This document shows positions 19,507 to 28,296 of a stretch of 64,000 nucleotides of DNA, piece by piece (the stretch's first letter is position 1; the number at the start of each line of letters is the position of its first letter). The position numbers and the translations under genes were made by a program. The notes beneath the pieces are model-generated. The model was given only the letters and a program-made list of their open reading frames with translations, was not told the DNA's origin and made no database searches. Location of the stretch: assembly GCF_964059235.1 (NCBI RefSeq), contig NZ_OZ060452.1:744001-808000 (forward strand), read 5' to 3'. Source of the DNA: Candidatus Tisiphia endosymbiont of Nedyus quadrimaculatus. GTDB lineage: Bacteria; Pseudomonadota; Alphaproteobacteria; Rickettsiales; Rickettsiaceae.

Positions 19507-20445
19507 GTGTATAAATTTATAGACTTGTTTTGCGGTATCGGTGGATTTAGGATTGCTTTAGAAGGAAAAGGAATGGAGTGTGTTTTTTCTTCAGATATAG
19601 ATAAGGACGTTCAAGAAACTTATGCAAAAAATTTCGGGGAAAGACCTTATGGCGATTTAAACGAAATCTCAGAAAAAAAAATACCAAAACACGATATTTT
19701 ATGTGCAGGTTTTCCTTGTCAACCCTTTAGTATTTCTGGTAAGCAATTGGGATTAAAAGGCAGTAACGGAAGATTATTTTATGAAATAATTAGAATCGCC
19801 CAATATCATAAACCATATATTTTATTGCTTGAGAACGTCAAAAACATAATTAATATTGATAATGGATCGGTAATTAAAACAATAGATATAAAATTGGATG
19901 AAATTGGTTATAAAGTTTATAGGCATATTCTAAATTCTTCTTTTTTTGGCATACCTCAATCAAGAGAAAGGGTTTATTTTGTTTGTTTACGTAAAGATTA
20001 CGATAATGATCTAAAATTTAAATATTTACCGCCAAAAGAAACTTTTGCAAGAGTTTATTTAGATGATATTTTAGAAGAAAAAGTTGATGATAGTTTATAT
20101 ATTAAAAGAGATGACATAGTAATAGATGGCAATAAAGAAATTGAAAGAAATTTAAGACCTCTAAGAATTGGTTATGTTAATAAAGGTGGTCAAGGAGAAA
20201 GAATCTATAGCCCCTTGGGACATGCAGTAACTCTTTCCGCTTTTGGTGGAGGAGTAGGTGCAAGAACAGGCTTATATTTAATTAATAATAGAATTAGACG
20301 ATTATCAATTAATGAATGTAAAAGCTTAATGGGATTCCCAAAAAATCACCATGTTATAGAAGGGATAAAAGGTTATCAACAGCTTGGCAATGCTGTTATA
20401 CCAAAGATGATCAGTAATATTTATGATTCAATTGGAATATCATAA
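19507..20445 (+). CDS. type II DNA (cytosine-5-)-methyltransferase
   Basis: 312 residues with the ordered C5-methyltransferase motifs: I (DLFCGIGGFRIAL, about 5-17), IV (AGFPCQPFSISG with catalytic Cys, about 67-78), VI (ENVKNI, about 110-115), VIII (QSRERVYFV, about 151-159), IX-X (RRLSINECKSLMGFP and QLGNAVIP). It methylates C5 of cytosine in a short target defined by the region between motifs VIII and IX (about 185-265); the site cannot be read from sequence. The start is GTG at 19507 with AGG about 9 bases before. It is followed by a second gene after 2 bases, the usual sign of a restriction-modification pair. Confidence 0.95.
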   Translation: MYKFIDLFCGIGGFRIALEGKGMECVFSSDIDKDVQETYAKNFGERPYGDLNEISEKKIPKHDILCAGFPCQPFSISGKQLGLKGSNGRLFYEIIRIAQYHKPYILLLENVKNIINIDNGSVIKTIDIKLDEIGYKVYRHILNSSFFGIPQSRERVYFVCLRKDYDNDLKFKYLPPKETFARVYLDDILEEKVDDSLYIKRDDIVIDGNKEIERNLRPLRIGYVNKGGQGERIYSPLGHAVTLSAFGGGVGARTGLYLINNRIRRLSINECKSLMGFPKNHHVIEGIKGYQQLGNAVIPKMISNIYDSIGIS

Positions 20446-20447
20446 TT

Positions 20448-21170
20448 ATGAATAGAAATGCTTATATAGGAAAAAATGTTGAGGTTCTGTTTAAAAATAG
20501 CATAGGAGATCATCAAAAAATCATACAAAAAATTCAAGAAAACTTTAAAATACAAGGAAACTTCATAACTGCGATTTGTAGCGGAGTACATAATGAAAAA
20601 GTAGATGTAAAAATGGAATTTTCTTGTGGGAGAAATATTGATGCCAATATAAAGGCTTTTAAGACTGGTTTAAATCAACTAACAAGAACCACACCTGAAA
20701 AATTCTGCGAAAAATTTAATTTAGATTGCTTAAAGTGGTTGCAAAATCTACTTGTTGAAAAAGCCAAAAGAGGAGCTACAAAGTATGATTTTTTCCCAGA
20801 AAGTGAAAAAGAGAAAGCAGTATTAATATTTAAACCTATTTTAAAAGATATAGTGGAATGGTCTATGTCTTATAAAAAAGCTCGAGAAATACTAGTACTA
20901 TACGATAGAAAAGAAAGTGTTATGCATATTTATTCAATGAGAAATATTTTAAAACATTTAAAATATGACATATCTTTTACACCTAAAGGTGGTAATTTGC
21001 TTATTGGGAATTTGATAATTTTTAAGAGAAAAGGTGGGAATGGTAAGTTATGTTCGCATAAAACAAAAACCGACCCAACTCACCCAGGTAATAACATTCA
21101 ATTGCAATTGAGAATGTATGAATTTATAAAAGAAATGAAAAATTATGAGTTAGGTAATTACGTTATCTAA
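20448..21170 (+). CDS. probable cognate type II restriction endonuclease
   Basis: 240 residues directly behind the methyltransferase. A possible PD-(D/E)XK-type centre is VDVKMEF...NIDANIKAFKTGLNQLTR, with Asp53 and Lys69 as candidate residues. The C-terminal part GNLIIFKRKGGNGK...NNIQLQLRMYEFI resembles the RKGG..../N.iQ.K pattern near the end of several type II enzymes. No closer family is recognised. Position, size and the nuclease-like motif support the call; the specificity would equal that of the methyltransferase. Codon use is AT-rich like the neighbours. Confidence 0.65.
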   Translation: MNRNAYIGKNVEVLFKNSIGDHQKIIQKIQENFKIQGNFITAICSGVHNEKVDVKMEFSCGRNIDANIKAFKTGLNQLTRTTPEKFCEKFNLDCLKWLQNLLVEKAKRGATKYDFFPESEKEKAVLIFKPILKDIVEWSMSYKKAREILVLYDRKESVMHIYSMRNILKHLKYDISFTPKGGNLLIGNLIIFKRKGGNGKLCSHKTKTDPTHPGNNIQLQLRMYEFIKEMKNYELGNYVI

Positions 21171-21228
21171 ATTTAAATTAAATCCCTTAAAGTGAAATTT
21201 ACTTAGAAAAAATAAAATATTTATTACA

Positions 21229-21804
21229 ATGATCGCGGTAGGAATCACCGGTAGTTATGCTTCAGGCAAAACTTTTGTCTTAAATTATTTAGCTAATTTA
21301 GGATTTATAACTTTTTCTGCTGACGAATATGTTAAGAACCTATACGAAGAGTCAGAAATACAAAATATGGTTCTTAACTTACTACCTGATCTAAAAAGCT
21401 TTGATAAAAGAAAAATTGCAGAGCTAATCTATGCTAATGATTCAGCAAGAAACAAACTGCAAAATTTTATTCATCCATTTGTAGAGGAGAGTTTGTTTCT
21501 TTTTAAACAGCAAAATAGTAAATCAGAGATTACATTTGCTGAGATACCATTACTTTTTGAAGCTGGATTTAATCAATATTTTGATTTTTATGTTACAATA
21601 TTCTGCTCAGAAGAATCTAGATTAAAACGTGCAATGTCTAGAGAGGCTTTTAATTTAATAGCTTATAATAAAATAGCACAAATTCAATTGCCACAACAGA
21701 TTAAAATAGAAAAAGCAGATTTTATTATTAATACGGATGTTAATCTAGTAGATTTAGATAAACAAATAACTCAACTAATAGAAGAATTAAAATGCAGCAA
21801 TTAA
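21229..21804 (+). CDS. coaE: dephospho-CoA kinase
   Basis: 191 residues. It phosphorylates the 3'-OH of dephospho-CoA in the last step of CoA synthesis. The P-loop is [11 protein letters not shown] (about 5-15), followed by the LID/substrate segments ADEYVKNLY and [17 protein letters not shown] with the family's E.PLLFE motif (about 104-116). The end overlaps dnaQ by 13 bases, so the two genes are translationally coupled; I recall the same pair in Rickettsia. Confidence 0.95.
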   Translation: MIAVGITGSYASGKTFVLNYLANLGFITFSADEYVKNLYEESEIQNMVLNLLPDLKSFDKRKIAELIYANDSARNKLQNFIHPFVEESLFLFKQQNSKSEITFAEIPLLFEAGFNQYFDFYVTIFCSEESRLKRAMSREAFNLIAYNKIAQIQLPQQIKIEKADFIINTDVNLVDLDKQITQLIEELKCSN

Positions 21805-22487
21805 GAGAAGTAATTTTAGATACTGAGACAACTGGTTTAGATCCCAAAAGTGGTCACCGAATTGTTGAGATTGGTGCTATTGAGATGGTTAATAAAGTTC
21901 TAACCGGCAAACATTTTCATTTTTATATTAATCCAAAGCGAGATATGCCGACGGAAGCTTATCGCATACATGGCATATCTGGGGAATTTTTAAAAGACAA
22001 ACCACCTTTTGAAGAAATTGTTGACGAGTTCCTAGGGTTTATTAACAATAGCAGGCTTATTATCCATAATGCAGCATTCGATGTTAAGTTTATTAATTAT
22101 GAGTTATCTCTGCTCAAAAGACCTTCTACAGAGTATTTAGAACTTTCCAATATTATCGATACTCTTGCTTTAGCTCGGAAGATGTTTCCTGGAATGAAAG
22201 CTAATCTTGACGCATTATGTAAAAGATATAAAATTGACAATTCTGCACGTAAGTTGCATGGGGCACTTAAAGATGCAGCATTACTGGCAGAAGTTTATGT
22301 TGAACTTACTGGAGGTAGGCAGATAAGTTTCAATATTAATAGCCAAAAGGCACAAAATATAGACGAGTTAGTGGTTCAAACTACTATGGCAAATAAAAAG
22401 AATACTATAGTTATCAAACCAACTAAGGAAGAGTTACAAAAACATAAAGAGTTTTTGTCAAAAATTCTTTCTCCAATTTGGTTGTAG
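21792..22487 (+). CDS. dnaQ: DNA polymerase III epsilon subunit (proofreading exonuclease)
   Basis: 231 residues. It is the 3'-5' exonuclease of the replicative polymerase. The DEDDh motifs are visible: Exo [11 protein letters not shown] (about 9-18), Exo [13 protein letters not shown] (about 92-102) and Exo [17 protein letters not shown] (about 154-167, with His and Asp). The C-terminal tail should bind the alpha subunit. The gene ends 20 bases before a fragment of IS256. Confidence 0.96.
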   Translation: MQQLREVILDTETTGLDPKSGHRIVEIGAIEMVNKVLTGKHFHFYINPKRDMPTEAYRIHGISGEFLKDKPPFEEIVDEFLGFINNSRLIIHNAAFDVKFINYELSLLKRPSTEYLELSNIIDTLALARKMFPGMKANLDALCKRYKIDNSARKLHGALKDAALLAEVYVELTGGRQISFNINSQKAQNIDELVVQTTMANKKNTIVIKPTKEELQKHKEFLSKILSPIWL

Positions 22488-22507
22488 AACCAGTGTGTGA
22501 AAGTGAG

Positions 22508-22551
22508 AATGACCTATTTTTTCGAATTTACACAGTTTTTTGGACAGAGCC
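22508..22551. mobile_element. 44-bp solo end of an IS256 element
   Basis: The 44 bases are identical, in inverse orientation, to the left end of the full IS256 at 56322-56365. They stop inside the former transposase stop codon. On its outer side lies GATGGTAG (22552-22559), the reverse complement of the octamer CTACCATC beside the right end of the full copy (57659-57666). This links the two sites as the products of one rearrangement. Confidence 0.95.
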
Positions 22552-23913
22552 GATGGTAGGGTTATATATACTCAGACCAGTCTAACTAAACAACAAAAAG
22601 AAGCTATTGGATTACTTTCAATCGGCACGTTCCTTGAGTATTTTGACCTGATGCTTTATGTTCATATGGCTGTACTTCTTAATGAGCTTTTTTTTCCGAA
22701 ATATGATCCTTTTACTACTTCCCTTATCACAGCATCTGCCTTTTGTTCTATCTATATTTTTCGTCCCATCGGTGCATTAATTTTTGGTTGGTTAGGTGAT
22801 AATATAGGACGTAAATCCACTGTTATCATCACAACTTCTATGATGGCTATTTCTTGTATTACCATGGCTAATTTACCAACTTATGCTCAAATAGGTGTTA
22901 CTGCTTCTTGGTTCGTTACTATATGTCGTATTGTTCAAAGCATGTCTTCCCTAGGGGAAACAATAGGAGCAGAACTCTATATTACTGAAATAACAAAACC
23001 TCCTATACAATATCCAGCTGTTTCATTAGTTACACTTTCTTGTAGTTTAGGGGGGATGGCGGCTTTAGCTATTGGCTGTTTGGTTACTGAAAATGGGTTT
23101 AATTGGCGTATTGCCTTTTGGATTGGGGCTGGCATTGCCTTAGTTGGGTCTATAGCTAGGACAACTCTTAGAGAGACTCCAGAATTTGTTGATGCTAAAC
23201 GTCATTTAAAAAAAATTTTAGATATGACTTCAGATAAGATAAACATAGATAAAACAAATGTGCAAAATAATCCAATTTATAAAGAAAAAGTTAACCCTAA
23301 TACATTACTTGCTTTGTTTTTAATGGATTGTACATGGCCATTCTGCTTTTATTTTGCTTATGTTCATTGTGCTAGTATCCTTAAAGTTTCTTTTGGTTAT
23401 AGTGCTGAGCAAGTTATTCATCAAAATTTTATCGTATCTATAATACAATTGTTGGGTATATGCCTACTAACATATTTAAGTTATATTATCTATCCTTTAA
23501 AAATTCTTAAAGTAATAGCCTCCATATTGTTTATTTTCGTATTATTTTGTCCATATTTATTGGATAATATTAAAACTCCTTTTGATTTACTTTTAATCCA
23601 ATCATTTATTATGTTTTTTATTATTGGTCCTGTTCCAGCAGTATCAATTGTTTATAGGCATTTTCCTGTCTTTAAACGCTTTACTTCCGTTAGTTTCATA
23701 TTTGCTTTATCACGAGCCTTAATGTATGTTATTACTTCTTTTGGGATTGTTTATTTGACAGAATATTTGGGAAACTGGGGGTTATTACTAATAATATTGC
23801 CAACAATCATAGGGTTTATAGTGGGTCTATATCATTTTGAAAAATTGGAGAAAGAAGCTGGGAATTATCCACAAAAATCTGATATAGATTATGTTGGACG
23901 CACTATGGTATAG
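22540..23913 (+). pseudogene. MFS transporter (ProP-like), 5' end detached by IS256
   Basis: About 450 codons of a 12-span major-facilitator protein of the metabolite:H+ symporter (ProP) type. GTFLEYFDLMLY follows the first basic segment, FGWLGDNIGRKS is the loop 2-3 signature, and RETPEFVDAK lies in the central loop. Rickettsia genomes carry several ProP-like genes; the substrate is unknown. The authentic start and first nine codons (MSKFVRADG) are at 57659-57687 next to hisS. Here the frame begins inside the IS256 end at TTG (22540) with no ribosome binding site. The rest is undamaged, so recent inactivation or weak rescue from the TTG are both possible. Confidence 0.88.
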
Positions 23914-24204
23914 ATAAATTTTCATAACATAATGTAACTAAATTTTGTGGTATTGCTGGTATTTTTAAATGCATAGCAACAATTATAAAGTCTTCCATAG
24001 TTTCCTTGATGATTTTCTTCACTTTCTCCGGCGATTTAGCTCCTAGAGTCTGTAAGTTATGCTTTCTATCAAATAATTTAATCAATGCCACATCATATTT
24101 TTTTTGTCTATATAAGATTTCCATAATTTCCGCTGAGCTAATCTTACCGTGAGGTTTGTTCCTGCTCAAGTCTTCTACTTGACTCGCCACCTGCTCCCCA
24201 AAGA
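23903..24204 (-). pseudogene. SpoT-like (p)ppGpp hydrolase, C-terminal half
   Basis: The frame IFGEQVASQVEDLSRNKPHG...YDVALIKLFDRKHNLQTLGAKSPEK is the second half of the HD domain of RelA/SpoT-type hydrolases (LIKLFDR.HNMQT is the family signature). It is cut off from its N-terminal half by the IS630 element. The C-terminus ends at 23903, overlapping the MFS gene end by 11 bases in convergent orientation. Confidence 0.9.
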
Positions 24205-24206
24205 TA

Positions 24207-25313
24207 TACTCAATTAACCTGAAGAGTTGCAGAAATGGTTAACGGTAATAGTTTGGAAATTATCGTTTATTAAGGCACGTAACCTATCTTTATAATCGGC
24301 GATGTTGCTGAAAAATTTGTTTATTGCTTCCGAAAATTGTTCAAAATTATGATAAAATTTATTATTAGTTGTAATACTGTGCATAAACTTCCATAATCTC
24401 TCAATTGGGTTAAGATTTGGACTATATGGTGGCAAAAATACTAGCTCTATTTTAGTATTTACTAGGTATTCCTTAACTTTCTTGGATTTGTGGTAACTAG
24501 CATTGTCACAGATTAAATATATTCTTTCCTTGTCACTATTCTCCTCTTCCAACCTTTGTAGAAAATTAACTATCTGCTCCCCATTTATTTTGGGGTTCTC
24601 TGTGCTTACTAACTGTAAATCAGCTAGGTTAATAGCACCAATCATGTGCTTTCTTCTCCAGCCACTGAATGTTGGTAGGGTCTTATTTTGGTTCTTTCTT
24701 ATCCAACCGCACCTTGCCCTTGCTTGATACTGAGGATGAACACCATCCATAAAATATATGGCTTCCTTATCTCTAAGATTCCCTTTTAGTAAACTGTAGT
24801 TTAACTTAAATAATTCTTGCTTGTCAAAATCCAGCTTAGCCGGTACTACTTTCGGCTTCTTGTAAACAAAACCCTGTTTATATAGTAATTTTGTTACTCC
24901 CGTTATCGTATATGTCACCCCATATTTGTTCTCAATGTGATGCATGATATCTTTAGCATAAACATAATTATTTACTTCTAGGTGAGTCACTAATTCTTCC
25001 CTCTCACCATCACTTAATTTGCTTGCGCTACCTCCATTGTTGGTAGCAAGCTTATTGGCTTTTTGATAATCAACAATATGTTTTCTTATCGCTTCGTGGC
25101 TCAGGAGTAGTACCTTAGCAATCTCTACATTACTATACCCATCGTCATACATCAACACTGCCTTAATACGATCACGTATGCGTCCGTCTCGTTCTGTCTT
25201 ATGACGTTCCTTCAACTTTTCTCTTTGTTCTTCTGTCAATATATTCTTACTCATAATATCCTAAACTCTATAATATTTCTCCTATCTTTGCAACCCTTCA
25301 TTTATGAGTAGTA
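24207..25313 (-). mobile_element. IS630-family element inserted in the spoT-like gene
   Basis: The element starts TACTCAATTAACCTGAAGAG and ends with the complement of TACTACTCATAAATGAAGGG. The ends are imperfect inverted repeats sharing GTTGCA. A TA target duplication (24205-24206 and 25314-25315) flanks it, as expected for IS630. Removing the element and one TA restores an uninterrupted 207-codon spoT-like frame across the junction (MIAY-IFGEQ). Confidence 0.93.
24214..25254 (-). CDS. IS630-family transposase
   Basis: 346 residues. The N-terminal helix-turn-helix is RIRDRIKAVLMYDDGYSNVEIAKVL. The DDE core has YFMDGVHPQYQARARCGWIRK (first Asp), ICDNASYHKSKKVKEYL (second Asp) and LPPYSPNLNPIERLWKFMH (Glu), the IS630/mariner-type signature. 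The frame is intact. It is transcribed in the same direction as the gene it interrupts. Confidence 0.95.
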   Translation of the reverse strand: MSKNILTEEQREKLKERHKTERDGRIRDRIKAVLMYDDGYSNVEIAKVLLLSHEAIRKHIVDYQKANKLATNNGGSASKLSDGEREELVTHLEVNNYVYAKDIMHHIENKYGVTYTITGVTKLLYKQGFVYKKPKVVPAKLDFDKQELFKLNYSLLKGNLRDKEAIYFMDGVHPQYQARARCGWIRKNQNKTLPTFSGWRRKHMIGAINLADLQLVSTENPKINGEQIVNFLQRLEEENSDKERIYLICDNASYHKSKKVKEYLVNTKIELVFLPPYSPNLNPIERLWKFMHSITTNNKFYHNFEQFSEAINKFFSNIADYKDRLRALINDNFQTITVNHFCNSSG

Positions 25314-25315
25314 TA

Positions 25316-25635
25316 TAAGCAATCATCTTTTCGGTAAGTTTTGTATCCTCAATGGTGTCATGTAGTATGCTGGTAACAATAATGTCAGTGCGGTAAAGAT
25401 AATCAGAAATCATATATGCCACCTCTATTGGATGGGAGTAATAAGGCTCACCTGACTGCCGCATTTGGCTACCATGATATTTCTTGGCGTAATAAATAGC
25501 CTTTCTAACCTCATCAATATCTATTGACCGGTTTACTTCCTCATTCATCTTACAGAGTTTGTCCAGTAACCTAGTAGCATATTGACAAGATGCATACTGT
25601 GAGTTGTCCCAATAATTAATATCTTCTTCTGCCAT
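25316..25635 (-). pseudogene. SpoT-like (p)ppGpp hydrolase, N-terminal half
   Basis: The N-terminal part of an HD-only RelA/SpoT homolog. DIDEVRKAIYYAKKYHGSQ is followed by RQSGEPYYSHPIEVAYM and TSILHDTIEDTKL, which carry the HD-motif His and His-Asp residues that bind metal in the hydrolase. Without the insertion the gene would be 207 residues, matching the short SpoT-like proteins I recall from Rickettsia. There is no synthetase domain. The insertion separates the metal site from the second half of the domain, so the product should be inactive. Confidence 0.9.
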
Positions 25636-25848
25636 AAAAAACCATAATATTTTAAATCACTATACAAGTTAAACTAAAAATTAGAATATTCCTAAGAATT
25701 TATTATATTTTTTTGAAAAAGATAAATATTATTGCATTTTGTTGTATAAATATTTATACCAATTCCCAAAATTACTAATAAAAATTTTTGTATTGACCTG
25801 CCTATAGATGCTTATATAATTCACGATTTTGATAAGCATGAAATTATA

Positions 25849-26580
25849 ATGATTAAATTACAAAAAATATTATTTACAACTTATATATGTTTCTTAGTTT
25901 TTGTGAATGCTCAGGCAGATGAGATTACAGCTGATCAAAGATTTTTTTATATTGGCACTGAAGCTGGCATAGTAGAGCCAGTGGTGAGAAAGTTTCGTCA
26001 TAGTTCAGGTAGTGATTTTACTTTAAAAAGGTCTAAGATGTATAGCGGTAAGATTGGTTACAGCTTCTATCCGCAAATGGCAATTGAGTTTTCGGTAACA
26101 CATCAACCAAAATATCGACTACATTATGTTTTACCACAAAAAGAACTAGCTCCCTCTCTAATTATACCACAAACTCCAGGGATCACTAAGGTAATTTCTA
26201 ACTTATATATGATTAATCTAGTATATGATTTCGATAAAGTGAAGGAAATAACCCCTTTTGTCATATTAGGTGCTGGGGTGGCACGGGTAAAAGTTAGCTC
26301 TGCTTCTTCTCGTTGGGATTTAATGAATGTAGAGTATTTTAGAATTAAAACAACTCGTAGTAATTGTTTTGCTTGGCAAGTGGGTCTTGGATTTTCTAAG
26401 GAATTATCTAGCAATTTTAGCATTGATGCAGCAGTAAAATTACAAGCTGCTCATTCAATAAAGATTAAGTATGCTACTTTGGATATGAAAACCCAGCAAT
26501 TTATACCAGCCACTCCTATTAAAAAGACCATAGGGGTTGGAGAATTTGGTATAGGGTTTACTTATAGGTTACCAATTTAA
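25849..26580 (+). CDS. outer-membrane beta-barrel protein
   Basis: 243 residues. A Sec signal peptide is clear (MIKLQKILFTTYICFLVFVNAQA, cut near Ala-Asp 23/24). The mature part is a chain of alternating-hydrophobicity strands (FFYIGTEAG, MYSGKIGYSFY, MAIEFSVTH, SNLYMINLVYDF, PFVILGAGVARV, FAWQVGLGFSKEL) ending in GEFGIGFTYRLPI. The terminal strand pattern fits OmpX/OmpW-size barrels (OMP_b-brl class) and recalls rickettsial Adr-type surface proteins, but no firm family can be assigned. It is probably a surface-exposed protein of the outer membrane. Confidence 0.75.
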   Translation: MIKLQKILFTTYICFLVFVNAQADEITADQRFFYIGTEAGIVEPVVRKFRHSSGSDFTLKRSKMYSGKIGYSFYPQMAIEFSVTHQPKYRLHYVLPQKELAPSLIIPQTPGITKVISNLYMINLVYDFDKVKEITPFVILGAGVARVKVSSASSRWDLMNVEYFRIKTTRSNCFAWQVGLGFSKELSSNFSIDAAVKLQAAHSIKIKYATLDMKTQQFIPATPIKKTIGVGEFGIGFTYRLPI

Positions 26581-26692
26581 TGCAATAAGACTATTAGTGT
26601 ATTGAATTTTTTAGTGTATACTAGTAAAAATTTGAAAAATTGATAGCAAAATACGGTGTCATCCTTATTTTGTTTTACGTTATGGAGAATAT

Positions 26693-28282
26693 ATGACTAC
26701 TAATTTAGAACTTACCTCAGTACCTCATAATACATACGATGAAGTGCCTTACGAGAGTTATCCGTATGCCTTAACCAACCCATATCACCTACGGACGCTT
26801 GCTGTTTTATTTGGGATGAAACCAACAGCAATTGAGACCGCACGAGTTCTAGAGCTAGGATGTGCTGCAGGCGGGAATTTAATACCTCATGCTGTTAATT
26901 ATCCTAAAGCACATTTTGTTGGAGTTGATCTATCTAAAGTGCAAATAGATGAGGCTAATAAACATAAAGAAGGATTAGCTCTTAAAAATATAGAATTTCG
27001 ACATTGTTCTATTACAGATATTGATGAATCATTTGGTAAATTTGATTACATAATTGCTCATGGAGTAATCTCTTGGGTACCAAAATTTGTTCAGGATAAG
27101 ATTTTTGAAGTAAGTAGTAAAAATTTATCAGAGAATGGCATCGCGTATATTAGTTATAATACACTACCTGGTTGGAATATGGTTCGTACCATAAGAGATA
27201 TGATGCTTTATCACTCAAATACGTTTAATAACATTAAAGATAAAATTGCTCAATCTAGATTGTTACTTGAATTTGTTAAGGATAGCTTGGAAACTTCCGA
27301 CTCTCCTTATGCTCAAGTGTTAAAATCTGAAGCCAGTTTGCTTGCCAAACAAAATGACCATTATTTGCGTCATGATCATCTAGAAGAAGATAATGTACAA
27401 TATTATTTTCATGAATTTATGGATGAGGCTAGAAAAAATAATCTACAATATTTGTCTGATTGTAGTATAGCTAGCATGTATTTAGGAAATATGCCGGCAA
27501 AAGTGGTGGAGAAATTACAAGCGATAAATGATATTGTTAGAACCGAACAATATATGGATTTCATTACCAATCGTCGATTTAGATCAACCTTACTTTGCCA
27601 TAATAGTGTTAAATTAAATAGATCTATCAATAATGAGGATATTAATAAATTTAATATGACATTTAATATAGTGCCAGAAAAGCCTCTTGTTGATATAGAT
27701 CTTAATTCACTTGAAACAGAGAAGTTTTTTTATAATGGTAATAAGGATAATAGTTTATCAACATCTTCTCCTTATATGAAAGCAATACTCTATACTTTCT
27801 CTGAGAATATCAATAACCCAATGAGTTTTGATAAAATTGCCGTGAGTAGCAATAAAAAATTACATGGAACAAAATTGAATGAAATAAAGGCTGAATTCTT
27901 AGCTAATGCCATGAAATTAGTATTGCAAGGATATATTAATATAACGTTACAGGTAACTCGAAAAGAAGTAGATCTTAATAAACCTAAAACATCAAAGCTT
28001 ATTGCATATCAGGTAGCTCATACACCCAATATGTGGGTGACAAATCAAAGACATGAGGTGGTAGCTATTAACCTTTTTGAAAAATTTGTTCTACAATATA
28101 TGGACGGTAAGCATGATAATAAGCAAATAATTGAATCTGTCATGCAGCATGTTAATTCTGGTGAGATGACATTAAGCCGTGATGGTAAAAAAATAGAGAA
28201 TATTGATGAAGTCAATAAAGAATTAGAAACATTTTTGCAACCTACACTAACTAGATTTGTGACTAACGCTCTGCTGATTTAA
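26693..28282 (+). CDS. protein-lysine methyltransferase (OmpB-type PKMT family)
   Basis: 529 residues. The N-terminal class I SAM-methyltransferase fold shows RVLELGCAAGGNLIPHA (motif I, about 53-69), VGVDLSKVQID (about 80-90) and FDYIIAHGVISWVP. A methyltransferase regulatory domain and a C-terminal segment follow. The opening LTSVPHNTYDEVPYESYPYALTNPYHL matches the start of the Rickettsia enzymes PKMT1/PKMT2 as I remember them, which methylate lysines of the surface protein OmpB. It lies next to an outer-membrane protein and a glycosyltransferase-like gene, suggesting a cell-surface modification group. The target in this organism is inferred. Confidence 0.85.
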   Translation: MTTNLELTSVPHNTYDEVPYESYPYALTNPYHLRTLAVLFGMKPTAIETARVLELGCAAGGNLIPHAVNYPKAHFVGVDLSKVQIDEANKHKEGLALKNIEFRHCSITDIDESFGKFDYIIAHGVISWVPKFVQDKIFEVSSKNLSENGIAYISYNTLPGWNMVRTIRDMMLYHSNTFNNIKDKIAQSRLLLEFVKDSLETSDSPYAQVLKSEASLLAKQNDHYLRHDHLEEDNVQYYFHEFMDEARKNNLQYLSDCSIASMYLGNMPAKVVEKLQAINDIVRTEQYMDFITNRRFRSTLLCHNSVKLNRSINNEDINKFNMTFNIVPEKPLVDIDLNSLETEKFFYNGNKDNSLSTSSPYMKAILYTFSENINNPMSFDKIAVSSNKKLHGTKLNEIKAEFLANAMKLVLQGYINITLQVTRKEVDLNKPKTSKLIAYQVAHTPNMWVTNQRHEVVAINLFEKFVLQYMDGKHDNKQIIESVMQHVNSGEMTLSRDGKKIENIDEVNKELETFLQPTLTRFVTNALLI

Positions 28283-28296
28283 AGATAAGATATCTT

